This document shows, piece by piece, positions 24,149 through 31,592 of a DNA stretch of 64,000 bases. The notes beneath the pieces are model-generated. The model saw nothing but the letters and a program-made list of their open reading frames with translations. It was not told the DNA's origin and searched no databases. The first letter of the stretch is position 1. Each line of letters begins with the position of its first letter. A program made the translations under genes and the position numbers. The DNA comes from LMUY01 sp965276785 (GTDB lineage: Bacteria > Pseudomonadota > Alphaproteobacteria > Acetobacterales > Acetobacteraceae): the NCBI GenBank assembly GCA_965276785.1, contig OZ255629.1, positions 4,402,001 through 4,466,000 on the forward strand, written 5' to 3'.

Positions 24149-24883
24149 TATGGATCCCCCGCGTAGCTAATGTTTCAGCTGGACGCCAGGGCAACTCGCG
24201 TAGGGCAGGACGTAGTTGGAGTCAATTTGTGGCGTATAAGTGGCCGTTACGGTGTTAAGAAATGAGCGATGCCGTTCAAAGTTAAACGACCATCCTGCAT
24301 TATGACGAGCGTGTGCAGCAAACGAGCAAGTTGGGAAGTTATCGCGGTCGAACAAGTCAATTGCTCACCAAAGCGGTGCCTGGGTGTTCGGGTTCTGGTC
24401 TGGTCTTGATGTTATGTCCTTTATGAACCATCAGCCGGACGATATTGGCCATACACTAAAGCCGGAAGAAATAGTAGCTGAGGTGTTAAGTGTCTGCGGA
24501 GCGCAGGCAGAGCTTACCATATCTGCGGCAACCGTGATCGCCTGGGATCGGGCGAAATCGGAAAACAAATGAACGGCCTGCGTGCTGTGGCTTAGATTTA
24601 CAAGATAAATCAGTTAGATGCTTTTGCCGCAGCCATGTGAAGTTAGCACGGCCAATCGCTGTTGGAGTCACAACGTCCACGAGCAGTGGGCGATGTGCCA
24701 AGTACAATATCTCTAAATAGCCGTTGCCATGCATTGGCCATGCTTCTACATCGCTTGTTCAGAGCATTCGTTTTCTTTCTGCTGATCCGCGCTTGTGATC
24801 CCTCGCCAATAGGCATCTGACTCTCTCTGCTAAGTTCAGACCCTGCGTTTGCTGCCGAGGCAACGCGCGCATGCGGAGTAGAG
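24149..24883. other. 735-bp low-GC stretch without an intact gene
   Basis: Base composition drops to about half G+C, clearly below its neighbours. No long frame exists. A plus-strand frame at 24384-24572 includes LKPEEIVAEV and ends near AATVIAWDRA, faintly like the start of an IS3-type OrfA, but this is not convincing. A minus-strand frame of 62 codons (24167-24355) just upstream of the FkbM gene may be another remnant. The stretch looks like decayed foreign DNA, and must also hold the promoters of the FkbM gene and the ABC permease gene. Confidence 0.5.
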
Positions 24884-25756
24884 ATGCCGAACGTTCCCAT
24901 TGCCAGCGTCGTGCCGTTTTCTTTGGCACCCCGCACCGCCACAATGCCGCGCCGCCGCCGGCCAAGCCGCGGCGACCCAGCCCAGCGCCGAAGTGGCTTG
25001 TCGCTGCTGTCCTGGCTCGTCCCCGTCGTTCTGATCGCAGCCTGGGAAGCCTCGGCGCGATGGGGCGGCCTGGCGCCGCAGGTGCTGCCCGCCCCGAGCA
25101 AAGTGGCGCTGAGCGCAGCCGCCCTGATCGCCAATGGCGAGTTGCTGACCGACATGGGCGTCAGCCTATTGCGCGCCATCGCCGGGTTCGTGGCCGGCGG
25201 GTTGGCCGGGTTCGCGTTGGGCATCGCCGTCGGGTTCTCGCCCGTGGCCGAAGCGCTGCTGGACCGCAGCGTGCAGATGCTGCGCGCGGTGCCGTTCCTG
25301 GCCGTGCTGCCGCTGGTCATCGTCTGGTTCGGCATCGGCGAGGTCGCCAAGGTGTTCCTGGTGTCGCTCGGCGTGCTGTTCCCGATCTACGTCAATACCG
25401 TGCTCGGCATCCGCCAGGTCGACCCCAAGCTGCTGGAGATGGGCCGGGTGCGCGGGCTGAGCCAGTGGCAGCTTGTCCGCCGGATCGTGCTGCCCGGCGC
25501 CCTGCCGTCGATCCTGACCGGCGTTCGCTACGCGCTGGCGACCGCGTGGCTCGCGCTGGTGGTGGCGGAGACCATCGCGGCCAACTCCGGCATCGGCTTT
25601 CTGGCGATGGACGCACGGGAGTTCTTGCGCACGGACGTAATCGTCATGACGATCATGATCTATGCCCTGATCGGCGTTGCCGCGGACTCGCTGGCACGGC
25701 TGCTGGAACGCAGGCTGCTCGCCTGGCACCCGAACTATGCGGCGCCCCGGTCATGA
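24884..25756 (+). CDS. ABC transporter permease, SsuC/TauC-type
   Basis: This 290-residue inner-membrane permease belongs to the nitrate/sulfonate/taurine importer group. ATG 24884 follows GCGGAG; a second ATG at 24944 is also possible. After a basic leader come about six hydrophobic segments (first LSWLVPVVLIAAWEASAR). LPAPSKV follows the first membrane segment, as in the family, and the cytoplasmic EAA loop is EMGRVRGLSQWQLVRRIVLP, the site that docks the ATPase. Its stop overlaps the ATPase start (ATGA). No periplasmic binding protein or desulfonating enzyme is encoded next to it, so the substrate is unclear; sulfonate-, nitrate- or pyrimidine-type ligands are all compatible. Confidence 0.9.
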   Translation: MPNVPIASVVPFSLAPRTATMPRRRRPSRGDPAQRRSGLSLLSWLVPVVLIAAWEASARWGGLAPQVLPAPSKVALSAAALIANGELLTDMGVSLLRAIAGFVAGGLAGFALGIAVGFSPVAEALLDRSVQMLRAVPFLAVLPLVIVWFGIGEVAKVFLVSLGVLFPIYVNTVLGIRQVDPKLLEMGRVRGLSQWQLVRRIVLPGALPSILTGVRYALATAWLALVVAETIAANSGIGFLAMDAREFLRTDVIVMTIMIYALIGVAADSLARLLERRLLAWHPNYAAPRS

Positions 25757-26427
25757 CCGCGGTTGCGGTGCATGGCCTGCGCCGGGTCTATGGCGGCCGG
25801 GCGGTGATCGACGGGCTGGACCTGGTGATCCGGCGCGGGGAGTTCGTGGCGCTGCTGGGCGAAAGCGGGTGCGGCAAGACGACGCTGCTGCGGGCGCTCG
25901 CCGGGCTCGATCCAATCGATGGCGGCACCATCACCGGCTCCGTGCAACCTGCCGTGGTGTTCCAGGAGCACCGGCTGCTGCCATGGGACACGGTGTGGCG
26001 CAACGTGGCGCTCGGACTGTCGGGGCGGGGTGCTCGCGCCCAGGCCGAGGCCGCGCTGACCGAGGTCGGGCTGGCCGGGCGGATGGACGACTGGCCGCGC
26101 AACCTCTCGGGCGGGCAGGCGCAACGCGTGGCGCTGGCCCGCGCGCTGGTCCAGCAACCCGACTTGCTGCTGCTGGACGAGCCGTTTGCCGCGCTGGACG
26201 CGCTGACCCGCATCAAGATGCAGAGCCTGGTGCGCCAACTCGTGACCGCGCATCGGCCCGGCGTGCTGCTGGTGACGCACGATGTGGACGAGGCGATCAC
26301 GCTGGCGGACCGGGCACTGGTGATGCGCGGCGGGGTGATTGCGGCCGAGTATGCCGTCGCCGGCCGCCCGCACGGTCACTTGCGCGACAGCCTGCTGGGC
26401 GAGCTGGGTGTGGCCGTGAGCGTCTAG
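25753..26427 (+). CDS. ABC transporter ATP-binding protein, SsuB/TauB-type
   Basis: The 224-residue ATPase powers the permease encoded just upstream. ATG 25753 overlaps the permease stop as ATGA, ensuring balanced synthesis. Walker A is GESGCGKTT (about residues 37-45), the Q-loop VVFQEHRLLPWDTVWRNV is typical of SsuB/TauB proteins, the signature is LSGGQAQRVALARAL, Walker B LLLLDEPFAALD, and the H-loop LVTHDVDEA. It is slightly shorter than SsuB (about 255 residues), lacking most of the C-terminal extension. Its last four bases overlap the convergent pdxH gene. Confidence 0.93.
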   Translation: MTAVAVHGLRRVYGGRAVIDGLDLVIRRGEFVALLGESGCGKTTLLRALAGLDPIDGGTITGSVQPAVVFQEHRLLPWDTVWRNVALGLSGRGARAQAEAALTEVGLAGRMDDWPRNLSGGQAQRVALARALVQQPDLLLLDEPFAALDALTRIKMQSLVRQLVTAHRPGVLLVTHDVDEAITLADRALVMRGGVIAAEYAVAGRPHGHLRDSLLGELGVAVSV

Positions 26428-27041
26428 GGATAGAGCGCCTCAGTCACCCAGCCGTCACCCTGTCGCGTATAGACCCGGCGGTCGTGCAGGCGGAACGGCA
26501 TGTCTTGCCAGAACTCCAGCCGGGCCGGCTGGACGCGGAACCCCGTCCAGTGCGCGGGGCGGGGGATGTCCTCCCCAGGATACATCGCCTCCGCCTCCGC
26601 CAGCCGCCGCTCTAGTTCAGTGCGGCTGGGCAATGGGCGCGACTGGTCGGAGGCGATGGCGCCCAACCGGGACAGGCGGTGGCGGCTGTTGAAGTAGGCG
26701 TCCGCCTCCGTGGCCGAGACGGGGGCGATCCGGCCCTCGACGCGCACCTGGCGGCGCAGCGATTTCCAGTGGAACAGCAGGGCCGCCTGGCTGTTGGTGG
26801 CCAACTCGCCGCCCTTGCGGCTCTGGGCGTTGGTGTAGAACACGAAGCCACGCTCGTCGAAGCCCTTGAGCAGAACGATCCGGGCGGACGGGGCGCCCTC
26901 CGGCGTGGACGTCGCCAGGGTCATCGCGTTGGCATCGTTGGGTTCGCCGGCTTCCGCCTCCGCGAGCCAGGTGGCGAACAGGCCGAGCGGGTGTTCCGTT
27001 ACCGGGACGGGGGTAGCAGCCGGAGCATGGGTGTCGGGCAT
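26424..27041 (-). CDS. pdxH: Pyridoxamine/pyridoxine 5'-phosphate oxidase
   Basis: PdxH is an FMN enzyme that oxidises pyridoxine or pyridoxamine 5'-phosphate to pyridoxal 5'-phosphate, the last step of de novo and salvage vitamin B6 synthesis. ATG 27041 is used, with AGAGGAG upstream; an earlier in-frame ATG at 27092 is less likely. The 205-residue product shows ARIVLLKGFDERGFVFYTN (FMN binding), SRKGGELATN, ALLFHWKSLRRQVRVEG and ASDQSRPLPSR, and the C-terminal WQDMPFRLHDRRVYTR that contacts substrate. Length and motifs are normal. It is divergent from fabI with 121 bp between. Confidence 0.97.
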   Translation of the reverse strand: MPDTHAPAATPVPVTEHPLGLFATWLAEAEAGEPNDANAMTLATSTPEGAPSARIVLLKGFDERGFVFYTNAQSRKGGELATNSQAALLFHWKSLRRQVRVEGRIAPVSATEADAYFNSRHRLSRLGAIASDQSRPLPSRTELERRLAEAEAMYPGEDIPRPAHWTGFRVQPARLEFWQDMPFRLHDRRVYTRQGDGWVTEALYP

Positions 27042-27162
27042 GGGCGAGGTCTCCTCTGGCCGCAAGTGTGGGGCGATCGGCCCGCGACGCAAGCGGCCCT
27101 TCCCTTAGCGGGTTGGCTGTGTCACCACCGCCGACACCGTTCTGCAAAGAGGAATTTCCCAC

Positions 27163-28008
27163 ATGCCGGATGCGACCACGCTGCCCCAGCCGTTGGGTAG
27201 CACGCTGATGGCAGGCAAGCGCGGCCTGGTCATGGGCGTGGCCAATGACCGCTCCGTCGCTTGGGGCATCGCCGCCGCCTGCGCCGCCCACGGCGCGGAA
27301 CTCGCGTTCACCTACCAGGGGGAGGGACTCGGCAAGCGCGTACGCCCGCTGGCGGAAAGCCTCGGCAGCTCCATGGTGCTGCCCTGCGACGTGTCCGACG
27401 ACATCAGCCTCGACACCGCCTTTGCCGAATTGGGCGAGCGCTGGGGCCAGTTCGACTTTCTGGTTCATTCGATTGGCTGGGCCGACAAGGCGTTTCTGCG
27501 TGGCAAATACGTCGATACCCCGCGGCACGCGTTCCTGACCGCGCTGGATATCTCCTGCTTTTCCTTCACCGCCGTGTGCGGCCGCGCGTTGCCGATGCTG
27601 CGGCCGGGCGGCTCGCTGCTCACCATGAGCTATCTCGGCGCCGAGCGGGTGATGCCGCACTACAACATCATGGGGGTGGCGAAAGCGGCGCTGGAGGCCT
27701 CGGTGCGCTACTTGGCGGCGGATTTGGGCGGCGCGGGGATCCGGGTCAACGCGATCAGCGCCGGGCCGATCAAGACGCTGGCCGCCAGCGGGATCGGCGA
27801 TTTCCGCTATATCCTGCGCTGGAACCAATATAATTCGCCCTTGGAGCGCAACACCACGATCGACGAGGTGGGCGGTGCTGCGGTTTACTTGCTCTCCGAT
27901 CTCGCGTCCGGCACCACGGGGGAGGTGCTGCACGTGGATAGCGGCTACCACATTGTCGGTATGAAGAACCCGACGGCGCCCGACATCGCCGTCGCCCCGT
28001 CCGAATAG
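27163..28008 (+). CDS. fabI: Enoyl-ACP reductase (NADH)
   Basis: FabI reduces trans-2-enoyl-ACP in the last step of each fatty acid elongation cycle and is the triclosan target. The 281-residue protein has an atypical short-chain-dehydrogenase nucleotide site, GVANDRSVAWGIA (about residues 25-37), HSIGWADK after the fourth strand, the catalytic Y-x6-K in HYNIMGVAKAALE, and the substrate-loop sequence SAGPIKTLAASGI. A ribosome site AGAGG lies ahead of ATG 27163. The C-terminal tail beyond DSGYHIVGM is slightly long. A VOC-protein gene and aroC follow closely, so the three may share a transcript. Confidence 0.98.
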   Translation: MPDATTLPQPLGSTLMAGKRGLVMGVANDRSVAWGIAAACAAHGAELAFTYQGEGLGKRVRPLAESLGSSMVLPCDVSDDISLDTAFAELGERWGQFDFLVHSIGWADKAFLRGKYVDTPRHAFLTALDISCFSFTAVCGRALPMLRPGGSLLTMSYLGAERVMPHYNIMGVAKAALEASVRYLAADLGGAGIRVNAISAGPIKTLAASGIGDFRYILRWNQYNSPLERNTTIDEVGGAAVYLLSDLASGTTGEVLHVDSGYHIVGMKNPTAPDIAVAPSE

Positions 28009-28018
28009 GAGGGCCGCC

Positions 28019-28426
28019 GTGTTCAATCACGTCACGATCGGCGCCAAGGACATGCAGCGGATGGGAACGTTCTACGACGCCTTCCTCGCTCCGCTGGGGA
28101 TTGCCCGAGTCATGACCGGTGACGCCGGCGATGTGATCGGCTGGCAGCGGGCCGGCGAGGCGGGGCGGCTCTTTGTGGGAACGCCGTTCGATGGCCAGCC
28201 CGCCAGCGCCGGCAACGGCAGCATGGTTGCGCTTCGGGCTCCAAGCCAGCAGGCGGTGGTGCTGGCGCACCGGGCCGGCCTGGCGCATGGCGGCACCGAT
28301 GAGGGCGCGCCCGGTCTGCGGCCGCAATACGGGCCTGGCTATTTCGGCGCCTATGTCCGCGACCCGGAGGGCAACAAACTGCACGCGGTCTATCGGGGCG
28401 AAACGGCGCCGGGCCGTGAGCCATAA
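28019..28426 (+). CDS. VOC-family (glyoxalase-like) protein
   Basis: The 135-residue product is a single vicinal-oxygen-chelate domain of the small lactoylglutathione-lyase-like type. It begins FNHVTIGAKDMQRMGTFYDAFLAPLG, with the first-strand His, and closes with YFGAYVRDPEGNKLHAVYRG, in which Asp-Pro-Glu-Gly-Asn and a final His mark the metal site. GTG 28019 follows AGGAGGG. It is 10 bp after fabI and overlaps aroC by 11 bp, so it is co-transcribed and probably coupled. Reaction unknown; members are often annotated as glyoxalase or dioxygenase without evidence. Confidence 0.88.
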   Translation: MFNHVTIGAKDMQRMGTFYDAFLAPLGIARVMTGDAGDVIGWQRAGEAGRLFVGTPFDGQPASAGNGSMVALRAPSQQAVVLAHRAGLAHGGTDEGAPGLRPQYGPGYFGAYVRDPEGNKLHAVYRGETAPGREP

Positions 28427-29513
28427 CAGCTTCGGCCATCTGTTCCGGGTGACCACCTGGGGCGAGAGCCATGGCCCGGCGATCGGCTGCGTGGTCGATG
28501 GTTGCCCGCCGCAGATCGCGCTCACAGAGGCCGACATCCAGCCTTACCTGAATCGCCGACGCCCAGGGCAATCCCGCTTCACCACGCAGCGCCAGGAGGC
28601 GGACGCGGTGCGCATCCTCTCCGGCACCTTCGAAGGCCGCACCACCGGCACTCCGATCGCGCTGCAAATCGACAACACCGACCAACGCTCCCGCGACTAC
28701 GGCGAGATCGCCGACCGTTTCCGCCCCGGGCATGCCGACGTCACCTACCAGCTCAAATACGGCATCCGGGATTACCGCGGCGGCGGCCGTGCCTCAGCGC
28801 GCGAGACGGCGATGCGGGTGGCGGCGGGGGCCGTCGCCCGGCTGGTGCTGCCCGGCGTGCGGATCCGCGGCGCGTTGGTGCAGATGGGCACGGACCGGGT
28901 GGATCGGGCGGCGTGGGACTGGGCCGAGCTGGACAACAACCCGTTGTTCTGCCCGGACGCAGCGGCGGCGGCGCGCTGGGAGCGCGAATTGGCCGCCATC
29001 CGCAAGGCCGGCTCCTCGGTTGGGGCCGTGATCGAGCTGGTGGCGGAGGGCGCACCCGCCGGACTGGGCGCGCCGCTCTACGGCAAGCTGGACGCCGACC
29101 TTGCCGCGGCGCTGATGGGGATCAACGCCGTCAAGGGCGTGGAGATCGGGGACGGCTTTGCCGCCGCCGGGTTGCGGGGCGAGGACAACGCCGACGCGAT
29201 GCGCATGCAGGCCGGCGACATAGTCTTCGGCAGCAACCATGCCGGCGGCATCCTGGGCGGCATTTCCACCGGGCAGCCGATCGTGGTGCGCTTCGCCGTG
29301 AAGCCAACCAGCTCCATTCTCAGCCCGGTGGCCTCGGTGGATCAGCATGGCAACGACGTTGAGGTCGCCACCAAGGGCCGGCACGATCCCTGCGTCGGCA
29401 TACGCGCCGTGCCGGTGGGCGAGGCGATGGTGGCCTGTGTGCTGGCCGATCATCTGTTGCGGCATCGGGCACAAAACGGGGCGGTGAGCTTGAGCGGCCG
29501 GAACGAGCTATGA
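28416..29513 (+). CDS. aroC: Chorismate synthase
   Basis: AroC converts 5-enolpyruvylshikimate-3-phosphate to chorismate using reduced FMN, the branch point to aromatic amino acids, folate and quinones. GTG 28416 is chosen because SHNSFGHLFRVTTWGESHG is the standard N-terminus. The 365-residue protein contains signature 1 (GESHGPAIGCVVDG), signature 2 around YRGGGRASARETA (about residues 123-135) and signature 3 RHDPCVGIRAVPV near the C-terminus. FGSNHAGGILGG is also conserved. It overlaps the VOC gene by 11 bp. UbiA, encoded 8 kb away, consumes a chorismate product, but the genes are not adjacent. Confidence 0.98.
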   Translation: MSHNSFGHLFRVTTWGESHGPAIGCVVDGCPPQIALTEADIQPYLNRRRPGQSRFTTQRQEADAVRILSGTFEGRTTGTPIALQIDNTDQRSRDYGEIADRFRPGHADVTYQLKYGIRDYRGGGRASARETAMRVAAGAVARLVLPGVRIRGALVQMGTDRVDRAAWDWAELDNNPLFCPDAAAAARWERELAAIRKAGSSVGAVIELVAEGAPAGLGAPLYGKLDADLAAALMGINAVKGVEIGDGFAAAGLRGEDNADAMRMQAGDIVFGSNHAGGILGGISTGQPIVVRFAVKPTSSILSPVASVDQHGNDVEVATKGRHDPCVGIRAVPVGEAMVACVLADHLLRHRAQNGAVSLSGRNEL

Positions 29514-29585
29514 AAAGCTAAGACCGGTAGAAATCCGATCGCCTCACCGTGTTGTGAGTCGGTATTTCGGGTGCCAAATACTCAC

Positions 29586-30794
29586 ATGCCGGTCATGAGC
29601 GACACACTCCCTCCGATCGATCCCGCCGCTTTGGAAGCGTTTGTCGAAGGTTTCGGGGCGCGCGAGTGGAGCGAACGGCTTTGCTCGGTCGAGCGCGCTG
29701 CCGCCGAGCAAACCCGCTTTGGCCGCGCCGTGTTGCAGCGCCATGTGTTGGAACTCACGGTGGAGCGATGGCGGCGGGTGGGACGCAACCGGCCGCCGAG
29801 CGATGCCGAGCGCCGCATCGCAAGCCTGGCCGCTGACGCCAGCCGCTTGTTCGACGTGCTGCCGGGCCGGGCGCGGGACCGGTTCCGCGCGTCGATGCAG
29901 GCCACGATGGCAGGCTGCAGTGCGTTGATGCCGGTGTTCCACATGCTGCGCGCCGCCGCGTTGCAGAAGGGGCGGGGCTTCGAGGTCTGCTACCCAGGGC
30001 TTGAAGACGAGGCGAGCTTCGATCTCCTGCTGTACCGCGATGGGCAGGAGGCCGAAGTCGCGTGCGAACTGGTGTCGGCGGAGGACGGCCGCGGCGTGCA
30101 CCGGGGCGCCTGGTGCCGGCTGTGCGACCGGGTTGACCCGGAATTACAGACTTGGCTGGCGGCGCATCCCGGCCGCTATCTGCTGAAGATGACGTTGCCG
30201 GGCGGGTTGAAGGACTTGCCGGAGGGCAATGCGCTCGGCGCTTTGCACGGGCGGATTAGCGCGATGCTGTCGTCGATGCGGCGGGCGGATTGCGATGAGG
30301 CGGCGGTGTTGCGGCTCGACCCTCTGTTGTTGGCGGGCGCGCAGGCCGACGAGTTGGGCCTGATACCGCGGTTGCGCAACGAGTTCGGGCCGGAAGCGCA
30401 CTTGGCCGTCACTGTCGCCGAGCGGAGCATGTTTGTGATGGCCGCGCGTGCTGGGCAGGAGAACGAGGTGGCCGGCGCCGTGCGCCGCCGCATGGCCGCA
30501 GTTGCGCCCGCCCGGTTGACCGGCCGCCGTCCCGGTATCCTGGCTATGTTCCTTGAGGATACGGACAGGATTGAGTGGCGCCTGTTGCGCGAGCGTCTGG
30601 ACTTGGAGGGTGAAGCACGTCAATTTCTGACTTGCCCCAGCGCGAAATCCGTCGTGGCGGTCACGTGTTCGACACGACTGGAGATGTTCGGCACCGAGGA
30701 CGCGGCACCGGAAGGCGAATTGCGGTTCCGCAACCCGGCGCATCCTGCCGCAAAGGCCAGCGCGCTGGCGCCGGCGGTAACTTCGTCGAACTGA
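29586..30794 (+). CDS. Protein of unknown function with a possible degenerate nuclease-like core
   Basis: This 402-residue protein is not recognised as a named family. ATG 29586 is used; GTG 29571 and ATG 29595 are alternatives and no ribosome site decides. It is soluble, Arg/Ala/Leu-rich and mostly helical in the first 125 residues. A central segment, FEVCYPGLEDEASFDLLLY then EAEVACELVSAEDGRGVHR (about residues 132-173), is laid out like a PD-(D/E)xK nuclease core: an Asp, then a strand with an expected E-C-K followed by S-A-D-x-G-R. Here the catalytic Glu and Lys positions read Ala and Glu, so activity would be lost if the match is real. A second alpha/beta half follows (MFVMAARAGQENEVAGAV). 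It follows aroC on the same strand by 72 bp. Confidence 0.6.
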   Translation: MPVMSDTLPPIDPAALEAFVEGFGAREWSERLCSVERAAAEQTRFGRAVLQRHVLELTVERWRRVGRNRPPSDAERRIASLAADASRLFDVLPGRARDRFRASMQATMAGCSALMPVFHMLRAAALQKGRGFEVCYPGLEDEASFDLLLYRDGQEAEVACELVSAEDGRGVHRGAWCRLCDRVDPELQTWLAAHPGRYLLKMTLPGGLKDLPEGNALGALHGRISAMLSSMRRADCDEAAVLRLDPLLLAGAQADELGLIPRLRNEFGPEAHLAVTVAERSMFVMAARAGQENEVAGAVRRRMAAVAPARLTGRRPGILAMFLEDTDRIEWRLLRERLDLEGEARQFLTCPSAKSVVAVTCSTRLEMFGTEDAAPEGELRFRNPAHPAAKASALAPAVTSSN

Positions 30795-30863
30795 GGCTGT
30801 GCTGACGCGCGTGTGAAAAAATCGTCATGGTTTATGCTTGTTTGTCGATGAAAGACTCCATAG

Positions 30864-30880
30864 GTGCTGCAACGCAGCAC
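30864..30880 (+). promoter_or_regulatory. Leader hairpin before the small ORF
   Basis: GTGCTGC-AAC-GCAGCAC is a perfect 7-bp stem with a three-base loop. It ends three bases before the GCGGAG ribosome site of the ORF starting at 30895. It could control access to that site. Confidence 0.4.
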
Positions 30881-30894
30881 GTGGCGGAGACACG

Positions 30895-31056
30895 ATGAGC
30901 AACCAGGAATACGATAGTAAGCTAGTCGAACTCGACCGGCTGCTGAATGACCCGGACAGCAAGATGGAGCCAGCGAAGGTGTGGTCGTTGCTGGCTGAAA
31001 TATCCCAACGCGCCGAGGCACCCGCGTGTGAGCAGCCGCATCGCTTTAGCGGCTAG
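30895..31056 (+). CDS. Small acidic protein of 53 residues, unknown function
   Basis: ATG 30895 follows GGCGGAG at good spacing and a tight leader hairpin. The product is charged and helical: EYDSKLVELDRLLNDPDSK, then PAKVWSLLAEIS. The start resembles the first helix of bacterial release-factor-like or RNA-binding small proteins, but no family is assigned. Codon use looks like a real gene (G/C-rich third positions). Its last four bases overlap the convergent VOC gene. Possibly a short regulatory or stress peptide. Confidence 0.55.
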   Translation: MSNQEYDSKLVELDRLLNDPDSKMEPAKVWSLLAEISQRAEAPACEQPHRFSG

Positions 31057-31478
31057 GTCGGGTCGTTCTCCCAGAGGCCGGGCGTGGCAATCTCCAGCGA
31101 ATGGCCGTCCGGGTCGCGAAAATACAGGCTCGACCCCCCCTTAGACCAGTCGAGCCGGCTCTCGATAGCGATGCCGGTATCCTTAAGATGTGTCGCCCAT
31201 TGTTCCAGGTCCGCGTGGCTAATGGCAAAGCAAAGATGCTGCGTGCCCTGACCGTCATGCGGCGGGATGGCACCGAATGGCGTATGGCTTGGCCTGGTCG
31301 AGCCGCCGCGACGGAACAGCAGCAGCACCTGCCGTCCGGGTATGGCAAGTGCGCACATCCGCTCATCGCTTAGCAGAACGTCGAAGCCAAACAGGCGGCG
31401 GTAGAACGCTTCCGACCGATCGAGATCGGCCACGTAAAGCGAGGTCTCGAGAATACGATTGACGGTTGGCGGGGTCAT
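31053..31478 (-). CDS. VOC-family glyoxalase/bleomycin-resistance-like protein
   Basis: The 141-residue product is a single VOC domain. It begins ILETSLYVADLDRSEAFYRRLFGFD (over two short segments), has QHLCFAISHADLEQW in the middle with the second metal-site His, and ends SSLYFRDPDGHSLEIATPG with the metal Glu. ATG 31478 is preferred over the upstream in-frame ATG at 31526, as MTPPTVNRILETSLY is a typical start. The fold is shared by glyoxalase I, fosfomycin-resistance proteins and ring-cleavage enzymes; substrate unknown. It is divergent from the Rieske fusion gene. Confidence 0.88.
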   Translation of the reverse strand: MTPPTVNRILETSLYVADLDRSEAFYRRLFGFDVLLSDERMCALAIPGRQVLLLFRRGGSTRPSHTPFGAIPPHDGQGTQHLCFAISHADLEQWATHLKDTGIAIESRLDWSKGGSSLYFRDPDGHSLEIATPGLWENDPT

Positions 31479-31592
31479 CGTCGTCCAACGGCGCTGTGGC
31501 CCTATGAGTTTTTCTCCTCGCCCCAACGCGTGTTAGTGCTGGCGTGCGCGCAGCCAAGGAGGCCAGGCGCTGCCAGTGACCCCGGGGGTCCG

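Noticed and set aside
24384..24572. 62-codon frame as an IS3 OrfA remnant
   Set aside because: Only a faint LKPEEIV-type similarity over a few residues, with no catalytic part or terminal repeats; kept only as a comment on the low-GC stretch.
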